Source: Porphyromonas bennonis DSM 23058 = JCM 16335
GTDB taxonomy: Bacteria; Bacteroidota; Bacteroidia; Bacteroidales; Porphyromonadaceae
Direction: 5' to 3'
Assembly (NCBI RefSeq): GCF_000375645.1
Contig: NZ_AQWR01000002.1
Coordinates: forward strand, 1-64,000
Length of the DNA: 64,000 bases
The notes under the pieces are model-generated. The model worked only from the letters and a program-made list of their open reading frames with translations. It was not told the origin of the DNA and searched no databases. The position numbers and the translations under genes were made by a program. Positions within the stretch are counted from its first letter, which is position 1. Every line of letters begins with the position of its first letter. This document shows, in pieces, positions 42,421 to 51,898 of the stretch.

Positions 42421-44073
42421 ATGAAGAAGAGTAATATACTATTGGGATCTCTTGCCGGCCTTATCGGACTGGTGGGACTCTCAGGATGCAATGACTTCCT
42501 CAATACCCACCCACAGGGGACCAATTCGTCAGACCAATACTTTGCCAATGACTACCAGGCGGTAGAGGCTCTCGATGGCATCTATGCATTCTATCATCAG
42601 GAGGACTGCTTTGGACGAGAGTTCTTCTGGGAGCAGGGAGCAGCATGTGATGTTGTCTGGGGTAAGAATCGCAGCTACAACACCCTTGCCACGTTCAAGT
42701 ACACCGGTGATGAGTCCCCCCTCAGGGATGTATGGGAATATATGCAGATGTGCATACAGCGAAGCAACTGGATCATCTCTGAGCTGCTCGGTAAGGAGAA
42801 GGAGCAGAAGCTTACACCCATCGAGAATAGAGTGCTCGGGGAGGCCTACTTCCTGAGAGGGTTTATCCACTTCTACACCGCCTACAGGTATGGTACCGAC
42901 AAGCAGGGAGTGCCCTTCACTCGGTGGGAGGACTACGAGGGTGGATACGATAACTCCATCCCTGAGCAGAGAGCATCCGTGATGGAGAATTACAAGCTCA
43001 TCATCGAGGATATGGATGAGGCGATCAAGCGACTGCCGAGGTATGAGACCTACGACGCAGCTGATCGTGGTCGCGCTCATCAGGCAGCAGCCGTCGGCTA
43101 TAAGGCTAAGGTCTATGCCTACTGGGCGGCTTGGGATGCCTCGAAGTGGAGCGACGTGATCGCCATGGTCAATGAGCTGGAGAGTAAGTACGACCGCGGC
43201 CTTGCCGACTCGTTCTCCGATCTTTTCTCATCCGACTTCAGCAAGTTCTGGTCACGCGAGTACCTCTGGACGATCCCCTCCAATGGCGGATCCTCCGGCG
43301 GTGGTACCGAGTTCCCCGGAGTAATCCTTGAGAATAAAGGCTGGGGTGTCTACAACGGCTGGGGGCAGAATAAGCCCTCCCTCGATATCTATGAGGAGAT
43401 GCTTAAGGATGGTAAGGGTAACGAGCGCCTCACAAGATCTATTCTCGAGTATGGTCAGGAGTTCCCTTTCTTTGGTGAGAAGAGGAAATTCTACTCTCAG
43501 TCAGACCTGGAGTCAGGCTTTCAGATCAATAAGTATATGGAGCCCTTTGGGCACAAGGACGCATCTCAGGAGGGGCTGGTCCATACCAATGGAAACTTCC
43601 CCTGTGCAAGGATCAACTTCCCCCTTCTCCGCTTTGCAGACTGTCTCCTTCTCCGTGCCGAGGCGTACCTGATGACCGGGAATGCGGCCAAGGCTACAGA
43701 GGACATCAATCGAGTAAGGGTGCGCTCACACCTGGATCCGATCAAGGGTACGGCAACCACGGCTGACCTCTACCACGAGAGACGCTGCGAGCTGGCATTT
43801 GAGTTCTCCGACCACCTGTACGACCTGAAGAGGTGGCACCTCAGCGGGGACGCTACACTTAAGGAGCTTGCCGCTAAGGAGCTGAACTCGCATCCGAGAG
43901 TGCGAGTGTATAAGAATCGTAGCAATCCTGACTCTTCCTTCACGATCGAGCCTTATAATGACTACAAGGACAAGGCTCAGTACCAGGACTACATGATCGC
44001 CTTCCCCTATCCATCGGATGTGATCACCAACTCCAATGGTAAGCTCAAGCAGAATATTGGCTATGCTAAGTAA
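42421..44073 (+). CDS. SusD/RagB family surface glycan-binding lipoprotein
   Basis: A 550-residue lipoprotein (LSGC, cysteine 23) with the SusD layout: N-terminal NDFLNTHPQG, tetratricopeptide-like helices (LGEAYFLRGFIHFYTAYRYG), the long excursion, and the C-terminal PLLRFADCLLLRAEAYL...DINRVR and ERRCELAFEFSDHLYDLKRW. It caps the SusC barrel and binds the substrate. Start ATG 42421, 16 bp after susC. Confidence 0.95.
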   Translation: MKKSNILLGSLAGLIGLVGLSGCNDFLNTHPQGTNSSDQYFANDYQAVEALDGIYAFYHQEDCFGREFFWEQGAACDVVWGKNRSYNTLATFKYTGDESPLRDVWEYMQMCIQRSNWIISELLGKEKEQKLTPIENRVLGEAYFLRGFIHFYTAYRYGTDKQGVPFTRWEDYEGGYDNSIPEQRASVMENYKLIIEDMDEAIKRLPRYETYDAADRGRAHQAAAVGYKAKVYAYWAAWDASKWSDVIAMVNELESKYDRGLADSFSDLFSSDFSKFWSREYLWTIPSNGGSSGGGTEFPGVILENKGWGVYNGWGQNKPSLDIYEEMLKDGKGNERLTRSILEYGQEFPFFGEKRKFYSQSDLESGFQINKYMEPFGHKDASQEGLVHTNGNFPCARINFPLLRFADCLLLRAEAYLMTGNAAKATEDINRVRVRSHLDPIKGTATTADLYHERRCELAFEFSDHLYDLKRWHLSGDATLKELAAKELNSHPRVRVYKNRSNPDSSFTIEPYNDYKDKAQYQDYMIAFPYPSDVITNSNGKLKQNIGYAK

Positions 44074-44111
44074 TCTTGATGAGCGAGCCTAACATTCACT
44101 AATCACACATA

Positions 44112-44160
44112 GGGGCATCATAGGCTCAGGGATCCGTCCCTTACCTATGATGCCCCTTTT
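44112..44160 (+). terminator. Intra-locus hairpin between susD and the PI-PLC gene
   Basis: GGGGCATCATAGG (44112-44124) pairs perfectly with CCTATGATGCCCC (44144-44156), followed by TTTTC. An inner GGGA/TCCC stem is also present. No TAnnTTTG box lies between it and the next start at 44175, so it may be a partial terminator reducing expression of downstream enzymes. Confidence 0.7.
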
Positions 44161-44174
44161 CATCCCAGATAGAT

Positions 44175-45101
44175 ATGGAGAAGACCTCACCACTGTGGTT
44201 CCTTACGCTACTGCTGATCTCAGGACTGGTCGGCGGCTGTGGGAGAGAGCCGGAGACGAGACTGATCGACCTCGCGATCGTGGGGACGCATGATGCCGCA
44301 GCCTATAATGCGTCACCCCGGCTTCGGTGCCAGGACCTGACGCAGGAGGAGCAGTTAGAGGTCGGAGTCCGTGCCTTTGACCTCCGACTCGTCGACCGAT
44401 ATGATGGGTCCGGACTTCTGGATCTTTATCATGGCAAGGAGTCGCTTGGGCTCGAGTTCACCGAGGATGTTCTGCCTCTTTTTACTCAGTTTCTCACCGC
44501 CCATCCAGACGAATTCGTTATCTTGTCACTCCGGAAGGAAGATGACGACCACCACTCGCCTGATGAGATGGAGGCGTACAGTGTCTCGCTCCTGCGTGCT
44601 CTGGAGAGACCGGAGGTGGCACGGCTCCTCTATAGAGGCGAGCTCACGCCGGCAACGAAGGTCTCGGAGGTTCGAGGGAAACTGCTCATCCTGCTTCGTA
44701 CGAGGATAGGCGACGATGTTTGTATGCCCTACTTTGATGGATTTCAGGACGACACCACCTTTGTGGCTCGCTTAGTCAATCCCTGCGGCGGGACTCTTGA
44801 CCTAATAGTAGAGGACAAGTATATGGTCTGCGACACCATCGGGATGCGTGATAAGAAATCGGCTCTCAGCGAGGTACTGGACCTTGCCGAGACGATGCCT
44901 GACCACTGGATGATCGCCTACCTCAGCGGGACAGGTGACCTAACTCCTGAGGCTGTGGCGGAGGAGATCAATCCTTTCGCCTACCGTCTTCTCCGAGAGA
45001 GGACCTCGCTCCCGGGAGGGATCTACTTTATGGACTTTGCCGGGATGCCTGAGGCTCGGGCGATCATTACGCTTTGTAAGAAACAAAACTCCAAGATATG
45101 A
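44175..45101 (+). CDS. PI-PLC X-domain lipoprotein
   Basis: A 308-residue lipoprotein (LVGGC, cysteine 22) carrying the phosphatidylinositol-specific phospholipase C X-domain pattern: IVGTHDAAAYN with H39 and D40, VRAFDLRL (D69, R71), LYHGKESLG with second catalytic H86, and FVILSLRKEDDDHH. Family enzymes cleave the phosphodiester between inositol phosphate and diacylglycerol or glycan-inositol lipids without calcium. A lipid-anchored surface form in a SusCD locus suggests removal of an inositol-phosphate lipid anchor from a glycan. Its stop overlaps the GH92 start by 4 bp (ATGA). Confidence 0.8.
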   Translation: MEKTSPLWFLTLLLISGLVGGCGREPETRLIDLAIVGTHDAAAYNASPRLRCQDLTQEEQLEVGVRAFDLRLVDRYDGSGLLDLYHGKESLGLEFTEDVLPLFTQFLTAHPDEFVILSLRKEDDDHHSPDEMEAYSVSLLRALERPEVARLLYRGELTPATKVSEVRGKLLILLRTRIGDDVCMPYFDGFQDDTTFVARLVNPCGGTLDLIVEDKYMVCDTIGMRDKKSALSEVLDLAETMPDHWMIAYLSGTGDLTPEAVAEEINPFAYRLLRERTSLPGGIYFMDFAGMPEARAIITLCKKQNSKI

Positions 45102-48037
45102 AGAATAAACTAACCCTACAGCTCGGGCTACTCCTCACTCTGCCACTGCTCTACGCTTGTGGTAACGGTCGGGGAGAGGAACTGATGACTACCGATCCGA
45201 CCAAGCTCTATGAGATGGTCGACCCATTCATCGGGACCGGATATCACGGACACACATTCCCAGGCGCTACTGCTCCGCTGGGAATGGTTCAGCTGAGCCC
45301 TGAGACACGGTGGGAGGGCTGGGATGCATGCGCCGGATACCATTACGATGACGACTCGCTCTACGGCTTTGCTCACACCCACCTCTCCGGCACCGGATGC
45401 AGCGACCTCGGGGACGTAATCTTCCTCCCCATTACAGACAGCAAGAGCTACGCTGGCCACATCGATGACGAACGCTTGCCCAAGGTCGGTTTCAGCAACG
45501 ACCGCGAGAGCGCACATGCAGGCTACTACAGTGTGGAGCTGGACAATGGTATCCGCGCTGAGCTTACAGCCGGATCCCTCATGGGCGTCCATCGCTACAC
45601 TTATCCTAAGGACTCCGGAGAGACCTCGCTGCTGATCGACTTAGTGAATATCAAAGGGGATGAGATCGTGGAAAGCGGACTGGAGCAGACCTCAGATAGT
45701 ACGCTGAGGGGCTACACGATCACCAACGGCTGGGTGCCTGGACAGCACGTTTACTTTGCCGCCAAGCTTAGCCGTCCGATACGAGAGACCAAACTTTTCC
45801 TAAATGGAGAAAAGGTCAATGAGCAGATCGCTCAGGGCGACTCCATCCGTGCGTTACTGTCTCTAGACGCGGGGGAAGACGGCGTTGTGGAGATCTTTGT
45901 CGGGCTCTCACAGACATCAATGGAAGCAGCTGAGGCTAATCTCAACGCGGAACTCTCACGGTCCGGCAAGACATTCGACCAAGTCTGTGCCAGCACAGAG
46001 AAGCAGTGGAATGACCTCCTCTCCAAGGTAAAGGTAAAAGAGGGGAAGAGGGAGGATCTCACTTGCCTCTACACCGCCCTCTACCACTCCCTCGTAGCGC
46101 CGAATAGAACAAGTGATGCTGACGGGAGCTATCGCGGTATGGACGATAAGATCCACCAAGTCTCTGGAGTGAGCTACTCCACTCTGTCGCTCTGGGACAC
46201 CTTCCGCGCGGAGCATCCTCTCCTCGCTCTGCTCTACCCGGAAGTGGTGCCTGATCTGTGCCGATCCATGATGCAGATGTACCGTGAGCAGGGCGAGCTA
46301 CCCATCTGGCCACTCTATAGTGGAGAGACCCGAACCATGATCGGTTACCACGCCGTCTCCGTACTGGCTGATGCCTACCTCAGTGGACAGCTTGGCGACC
46401 TCGACCCGATGGTGGTGCTCGAGGCTATGATCAAGTCCTCAAATATCAACAAGAAAGGCTCCGATGCCTACACCCGACTGGGATTCATTCCCGCCAATAC
46501 GCACAACGAGTCCGTCTCCTGCACCCTCGAGTACGCTTATGATGACTGGTGCATCGCTCGGATGGCGGAGGCGCTCGGGGAGAAAGATATTGCAGACACC
46601 TACTACCAGCGAGCTCACAATTACATCCACCTCTTCGACGGAAGCACCAAGTTTTTCCGCGGACGTCACGAGGACGGATCTTGGGGAGCCGACTTTGACC
46701 CTTACGAGGTAAGCAAGGACTACACCGAAGCCAATGGCTGGCAGTACCGCTTTGCGCCCATGCATGATGTGGAGGGGATGATTGCTCTCCACGGTGGAGC
46801 AGAGGAGATGCTTGACGCTCTCGACAATCTCTTCAGCGACACCACACCGGCTGGAGACCTCCAGGACATCACCGGTCTTATCGGGCAGTATGCTCATGGC
46901 AATGAGCCGAGCCATCACCTCGCCTACCTTTACAATTACCTGGGTCGCCCCTCCCGTACCCAGGAGCTGACGCGTCAGATCCTGGATGAACTGTACCTCG
47001 ACACTCCGGAGGGGATCAGTGGCAATGAGGACTGCGGTCAGATGTCTGCCTGGTACCTCTTCACTGCCCTCGGTCTCTATCCGGTGACACCGGCTAGCGG
47101 AGAGCTCCAGGTCACCACCCCTCGCTTCCGGGAGGTGACCCTGACGCTCCCGAAGGGCGAGCTCACCATTACCACAGACAAAGATCCCGCAGAGTATCCC
47201 TATATCCGATCCGTCAGTCTGAATGGGAAGGAGCTGCGTCGTCTCTTCGTCACCACAGAGGAGCTCGCTCAGGGAGGCACACTCGCCTTTGCGCTCTCCG
47301 ACAAACCTGTAGATGACTTCCGAGTGGAGGAGAAGCCCTACAGCATGACTCGCAAGGACTTCGTGTCTCCGGTATACAGCTCGGACGACATCACCCTCTT
47401 CCACGACCAGGTGAGCGTAAGCTTAGCCACAGCCACCCCAGGAGCGACGATCTACTACACCATCGATGAGGGGGAGAAAAAGGAGTACACCGGCACCCCC
47501 ATCACCCTCACTCGCAGCACGACCCTCCGGGCTACTGCCGAGAAAGAAGGACTAAATCCCTCGCCCTACACGACGCTCATCGCCACAAGGGCTGAGTATG
47601 CCCCGGCTATGGAGGTCACCTCCATTGCCGATGGTGCCAGCTGGACGCTCCACGCAGGATCGGTCGGTAATACGAATCAGATCGCCGCACTTCCTATTGT
47701 AGAGCGCGGTGTCTGCGATCAGCCCTCGATAGAGATGCGAGACCGCGAGGATCTCTTTGCGCTCACCTTCACAGGATATATTGATGTACCGGAGACAGAT
47801 GTCTACGAGTTTCGTCTCACCTCCGATGATGGCTCCGTCTTACGTATCCACGATCGACCAATTGTCCTCAATGACGGCTCGCACGCTTTCGTCTCAGCCA
47901 CCGGCAAGGCCGCACTCAGTCGCGGACTACACCCCTTCACCCTACTCTACTGGCAGGGCGCTGAGGGCAAGGGACTACGACTGGAGTACCGCCGACGCGG
48001 AGAGACTGACTACACCACACTCACCCTCAAGCACTAA
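45098..48037 (+). CDS. GH92 alpha-mannosidase lipoprotein with C-terminal PA14-like module
   Basis: A 979-residue lipoprotein (LLYAC, cysteine 21). The GH92 domain (about 35-740) shows YEMVDPFIGTGYHGHTFPGA, PLGMVQLSPET, GFAHTHLSGTGC, YHSLVAPN, HGNEPSHH (600-607) and GNEDCGQMSAWY (642-653). A chitobiase-like beta-sandwich follows (TPGATIYYTID), then a PA14-like domain with RLTSDDGSVLRI. GH92 enzymes are calcium-dependent exo-mannosidases, and the HGNEPSHH form resembles alpha-1,2-acting members. The acylated, PA14-bearing form suggests surface action on a high-mannose or phosphomannosyl glycan. Coupled to the PI-PLC gene by an ATGA overlap. Next gene 6 bp away. Confidence 0.92.
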   Translation: MKNKLTLQLGLLLTLPLLYACGNGRGEELMTTDPTKLYEMVDPFIGTGYHGHTFPGATAPLGMVQLSPETRWEGWDACAGYHYDDDSLYGFAHTHLSGTGCSDLGDVIFLPITDSKSYAGHIDDERLPKVGFSNDRESAHAGYYSVELDNGIRAELTAGSLMGVHRYTYPKDSGETSLLIDLVNIKGDEIVESGLEQTSDSTLRGYTITNGWVPGQHVYFAAKLSRPIRETKLFLNGEKVNEQIAQGDSIRALLSLDAGEDGVVEIFVGLSQTSMEAAEANLNAELSRSGKTFDQVCASTEKQWNDLLSKVKVKEGKREDLTCLYTALYHSLVAPNRTSDADGSYRGMDDKIHQVSGVSYSTLSLWDTFRAEHPLLALLYPEVVPDLCRSMMQMYREQGELPIWPLYSGETRTMIGYHAVSVLADAYLSGQLGDLDPMVVLEAMIKSSNINKKGSDAYTRLGFIPANTHNESVSCTLEYAYDDWCIARMAEALGEKDIADTYYQRAHNYIHLFDGSTKFFRGRHEDGSWGADFDPYEVSKDYTEANGWQYRFAPMHDVEGMIALHGGAEEMLDALDNLFSDTTPAGDLQDITGLIGQYAHGNEPSHHLAYLYNYLGRPSRTQELTRQILDELYLDTPEGISGNEDCGQMSAWYLFTALGLYPVTPASGELQVTTPRFREVTLTLPKGELTITTDKDPAEYPYIRSVSLNGKELRRLFVTTEELAQGGTLAFALSDKPVDDFRVEEKPYSMTRKDFVSPVYSSDDITLFHDQVSVSLATATPGATIYYTIDEGEKKEYTGTPITLTRSTTLRATAEKEGLNPSPYTTLIATRAEYAPAMEVTSIADGASWTLHAGSVGNTNQIAALPIVERGVCDQPSIEMRDREDLFALTFTGYIDVPETDVYEFRLTSDDGSVLRIHDRPIVLNDGSHAFVSATGKAALSRGLHPFTLLYWQGAEGKGLRLEYRRRGETDYTTLTLKH

Positions 48038-48043
48038 TGATCC

Positions 48044-49216
48044 ATGAAAGTCATATCTAAGCACCTCCTTATAATCCTGCTACTCATCGGTCTCACTGCA
48101 ACGGCACAGGAGCCGAGCCGCCAGACCGTCACCCTGCCCTCCACCTACGAGACCGTAACGGTCCGCCCTGTGGGGGGGACCAAGGTACGCAACGTCGTCC
48201 TGATGATCGGCGACGGCATGAGCCTCGCACACATCGCTGCCCTTAGAACAGTCAATAAGGGACACATCAATCTCTCCAATGCTCAGGCCACCGGACTTGT
48301 CATCACCACGGCACTTGACAAGCTCGTCACCGACTCCGCTGCTGCTGCCACTGCGATGAGCACAGGGCATAAGGCTCGCTACCACACACTCGCTGTAGAT
48401 AGTCTCGATCGACCCTACGCCACTATCATCGACTACGCGCACAGCGCCGGACTCGGCACTGGCGTGATCAGCACCTGTCGTCTTTACGATGCAACCCCGG
48501 CCGCCTTCCTCGCCCACAGCTCTGAGCGAGAGGCACCCTATGAGATCATCGGGCAATTCCCCGACAGCCATTGCGATCTCATCATGGGCGGAGGGGCAAA
48601 GGTCTTTGCCGACAGACCTGATGGACGCAACATCTTCCAGGAGATGAAGGAGAAGGGGTATCGTGTCACCCGTAGCCTTAAGGACTTCGCTGCAGGCGAA
48701 AAGAGTTCCTCCGGCCGCGAGCTATGTGTCTATGCGGAGAAGGACGTACCTGTGCCACTGGAGCGGGGAGAACTACTCTCCGACGCCTCACGTCTTGCAC
48801 TTGATCATTTGGCAAAGCAGACCCCTGAGGGTTTCTTCCTGATGATCGAGGGCTCTCAATTGGACGACTATGGTCACACCAACGACCTCGACCTGCTGAT
48901 GCAGGAGACGGCAGACTTCGATCGCGCTATCGGAGCGGTCATGAGGTGGGCCGAAGAGGATGGCGAGACGCTCGTCATTGTCACAGCGGATCACGAGACC
49001 GGAGGACTCACCGTCCTCGGTGGAGATGAGGAGAAGGGCGAAGTGGAGGGAAACTTCTCCACCGGCGGCCACAGTGGCGTGCTGGTACCGATATACCTCT
49101 ATGGTCCGTCAGCGGACTACTTCACCGGCATCTACCACAATACCGAGATCTACCATAAGGTCATGCACCTCCTCGGACTCTCCGAGCGCTGCACCCACGA
49201 GACTGCCAGACCATGA
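48044..49216 (+). CDS. Secreted alkaline phosphatase
   Basis: A 390-residue phosphomonoesterase with a signal peptide (about 1-21, TATAQ). The alkaline phosphatase motifs are MIGDGMS (metal D57), VTDSAAAATAMSTG (nucleophile S98), MIEGSQLDDYGHTND, VTADHETGG and STGGHSG. It lacks the large insertions of E. coli PhoA. It lies between two glycan/phosphoester genes and likely removes phosphate from sugar phosphates released in this locus. No PHO-type signal is visible. Its stop overlaps the next gene by 4 bp. Confidence 0.92.
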   Translation: MKVISKHLLIILLLIGLTATAQEPSRQTVTLPSTYETVTVRPVGGTKVRNVVLMIGDGMSLAHIAALRTVNKGHINLSNAQATGLVITTALDKLVTDSAAAATAMSTGHKARYHTLAVDSLDRPYATIIDYAHSAGLGTGVISTCRLYDATPAAFLAHSSEREAPYEIIGQFPDSHCDLIMGGGAKVFADRPDGRNIFQEMKEKGYRVTRSLKDFAAGEKSSSGRELCVYAEKDVPVPLERGELLSDASRLALDHLAKQTPEGFFLMIEGSQLDDYGHTNDLDLLMQETADFDRAIGAVMRWAEEDGETLVIVTADHETGGLTVLGGDEEKGEVEGNFSTGGHSGVLVPIYLYGPSADYFTGIYHNTEIYHKVMHLLGLSERCTHETARP

Positions 49217-50670
49217 AGCGACTACTTACATCCATCGTCCTATTACTCCTGTGCTTGAGTTCCCTATCGGCGCAGGACCAGCGCGGAGTGCTGCGCTTCA
49301 GATCCGACAGCACCTTTCGTATAGCACAGTTTACCGACCTCCACATCGACCCTACCTCAGTCAATACCCCACGCACCTACGAGGTTCTCCGAGAGGTGAT
49401 CCGCTCTGAGCGACCGGATCTGGTTCTGCTGACCGGTGATGTCATCACTGAGCGTCCTGCGGCAGAGGGCTGGAGGACCCTCACTCGATTCTTTGAGGAG
49501 GAGAAACAGCCTTACGGCGTTCTACTCGGCAATCACGATGCTGAGGTGATCTCCAAGGACTCCATCTATGACCTCCTCGAAGGGAAGCCTTACTGTATCA
49601 GTCTCAGAGGACCTAGGGAAATTGAGGGCGAGGGCAATCAAGAGATCCGCATCGAGAGTTCCTCCGGAGGGGAGATTGCTGCCCTGCTTTACCTCTTGGA
49701 CTCGGGGCAGTACTACAGGGACCAATTTATCAGCCACTACGACCACATCCACTTTGATCAGATCGACTGGCTAAGAAGAACTCATGCCCAGACCATCTCT
49801 GAGAGTGGTAGGGACGTCATCCCATCCATGCTCTTCTTCCACATTCCCATACCAGAGTTTGAGACACTAAAAGATCAATGGAAAGGACACATCAGCGAGG
49901 GCATCTCCTCCTCCACGCTAAATAGCGGGCTCTTCAGCACACTGCTTGACTTAGGCGGCGTAATGGGAGTCTTCTGCGGACACGACCATGCCAATGACGC
50001 CCTGGCGATCCGAGACGGCATCACCCTCGGCTACGGACGAGTAAGCGGTCTGGATGCCTATGGAGATCTTCCCAGAGGCGGACGAATGATTGTTCTGCAC
50101 GAGGGAGAGCAGCGCTTCGACAGCTGGATAGCTACCCCGGAGGGAGGTCGGGAGGCTACCTTCTACTACCCCTCCGGCTTCGACTCCGATGAGGAGCAGT
50201 CGGCTCACTATCTGCCGCCACTCTCTCTCGATGCCCGGACTCACGGAGTGAGGTACCGCTACTACGCCGGGACGATCAAGCAGACCGAGCAGATCCCCAC
50301 CGCCACACTTGTCAAGGAGGGGACCCTCCCCTACCCCTCTATCGAGGGAGCAGATCGGGAGGACCACTTTGGCTACATCTTCGAGTCCCTCATCCGCATA
50401 CCGGAGCGGGGGCTCTACCGCTTCTACACCTACTCCGATGACGGCTCTGTGCTCTACATTAATGGAGTAAAGGTGGTAGATAACGACGGAGGTCACAGCG
50501 CCCGCCTACGGGAGGGAGTAGTCGCACTGGAGGCAGGCTTCCACCGGCTTAGGGTCGACTACTTCGAGGACTATATGGGACAGACACTCGAGGTGGGACT
50601 GACCGGAAAGAGTCTCCTACGGCAGCCTATCCCTGAGAGCATGCTATACCTCGAGCCATCTGACGAGTGA
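49213..50670 (+). CDS. Secreted calcineurin-like phosphoesterase with PA14-like module
   Basis: A 485-residue protein: signal peptide (1-20), metallophosphoesterase domain with FTDLHID (D42, H44), LLTGDVITE (D76), LLGNHDAEV (N107, H108), FFHIPIPE and FCGHDHAND, then a linker and a C-terminal PA14-like domain with FYTYSDDGSVLYINGVKVVDNDGGH. The PA14-like domain echoes that of the GH92 two genes upstream. Probably cleaves a phosphodiester on the same glycan, since PurA/Dcr-like relatives act on diverse phosphoesters. Inferred from context. Confidence 0.88.
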   Translation: MKRLLTSIVLLLLCLSSLSAQDQRGVLRFRSDSTFRIAQFTDLHIDPTSVNTPRTYEVLREVIRSERPDLVLLTGDVITERPAAEGWRTLTRFFEEEKQPYGVLLGNHDAEVISKDSIYDLLEGKPYCISLRGPREIEGEGNQEIRIESSSGGEIAALLYLLDSGQYYRDQFISHYDHIHFDQIDWLRRTHAQTISESGRDVIPSMLFFHIPIPEFETLKDQWKGHISEGISSSTLNSGLFSTLLDLGGVMGVFCGHDHANDALAIRDGITLGYGRVSGLDAYGDLPRGGRMIVLHEGEQRFDSWIATPEGGREATFYYPSGFDSDEEQSAHYLPPLSLDARTHGVRYRYYAGTIKQTEQIPTATLVKEGTLPYPSIEGADREDHFGYIFESLIRIPERGLYRFYTYSDDGSVLYINGVKVVDNDGGHSARLREGVVALEAGFHRLRVDYFEDYMGQTLEVGLTGKSLLRQPIPESMLYLEPSDE

Positions 50671-50671
50671 T

Positions 50672-51898
50672 ATGATACGACTGATACTGCTGACAGACTT
50701 TACCGAGTCCTACTCCTACAACCTATTTGCCGGCATACAGGCCTATGCACAGGAGCATGACCGCTGGGCAGTCTGCCGTATGCCGCCGAGCTACAAGAGC
50801 CAGCATGGTCTCGCCGGCGTGCTGGAGTGGGCCCGAGCGTGGGAGGCGGATGCGATCATCGGACGCTTCGATGCCGGGGACCGGGTCGAGTCCTTCAGAG
50901 AGGCAGGTATACTGGCCATAGCACAGGACTACAAGGTGCCGATTCCCTCGCTGCCTGCCGTCACGGGAGACTACTGCGGGACGGGCGAGATGGCAGCAGA
51001 ATACTTCATCCGCAAGGGCTTCACCTCCTTTGCCTTCGTTGGCTACCGAGATGTGTTTTGGTCTCAGGAGCGCTACTACGGCTTCCGGTCTTACCTCGAG
51101 GAGGCGGGGCTGGCAGATGCTCTGACCGACTACCGTGAGACCTCTATTGACGAGGTGTGGGACTACCGTCAGGAGCGACTGATCAAGTTTCTGGAGGAGC
51201 TGCCACCGGAGACAGCAATCTTCGCCTGCGATGACAATGAGGGGATCCGTATCGCTGAGCTCTGCCGTGTCGCTGACATCGGCATCCCCCAGGACGTGGC
51301 GATCCTCGGGGTGGACGACGACCGGACCATCTGTGGTCTGGCGGACCCTCCTCTCTCCAGCATCTCACTCGATGTCGTACAGGGAGGATATGAGACGGCA
51401 GCACAGATCGACCGATACCTCTCCCACAAGTCCGACAGGGTGGACGACGTAGTTGTCCGACCGGTCCGGATCAGCGAGCGCGCCTCGACCAACATCCTCT
51501 CCATCAGCGACCGTGAGGTGGCGAGGGCGATCCGCTTCATCCACGACCACTCCACTCACCCGCTCTCCGTGATGGACGTCGTGCGACAGGTCCCTCTATC
51601 GCGTCGACACCTGGAGATACGCTTCAAGAGAGCCACACGCCAGACGATACAGAAGTACATCATGAAGTACCGCGTCGAGAAGCTTGCCCATCTCCTGATC
51701 ACCAGTGACAGGCCGATCATGGAGCTGGGAGAGGAGATGGGCTTCGGCAGCCCCAAGAATCTCTCCCGCCAGTTTAGGTCCGTCATGGGCATGTCTCCCC
51801 AGAAGTACCGACGCCTGCACCACTGCTCCGTCTCCGGGAGCCCAAGCGAGCTCCTAAGAGAGACAGTTGATGAGCGCACGACTAATCCCACACCATGA
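50672..51898 (+). CDS. XylR-type transcriptional regulator (LacI-like sensor plus AraC HTH)
   Basis: A 408-residue cytoplasmic regulator. The N-terminal ~275 residues are a periplasmic-binding-like sugar sensor (LLTDFTESYSYNLFAGIQAYAQEHDRW, ACDDNEGIRIAELCRVADIGIPQDVAILGVDDD), and the C-terminus is an AraC double helix-turn-helix (LSVMDVVRQVPLSRRHLEIRFKRATRQTIQKYI, GFGSPKNLSRQFRSVMGMSPQKYRR). This matches XylR from E. coli in layout. It is embedded in the locus 1 bp after the phosphoesterase, so it likely senses a released monosaccharide and activates the locus. Confidence 0.92.
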   Translation: MIRLILLTDFTESYSYNLFAGIQAYAQEHDRWAVCRMPPSYKSQHGLAGVLEWARAWEADAIIGRFDAGDRVESFREAGILAIAQDYKVPIPSLPAVTGDYCGTGEMAAEYFIRKGFTSFAFVGYRDVFWSQERYYGFRSYLEEAGLADALTDYRETSIDEVWDYRQERLIKFLEELPPETAIFACDDNEGIRIAELCRVADIGIPQDVAILGVDDDRTICGLADPPLSSISLDVVQGGYETAAQIDRYLSHKSDRVDDVVVRPVRISERASTNILSISDREVARAIRFIHDHSTHPLSVMDVVRQVPLSRRHLEIRFKRATRQTIQKYIMKYRVEKLAHLLITSDRPIMELGEEMGFGSPKNLSRQFRSVMGMSPQKYRRLHHCSVSGSPSELLRETVDERTTNPTP

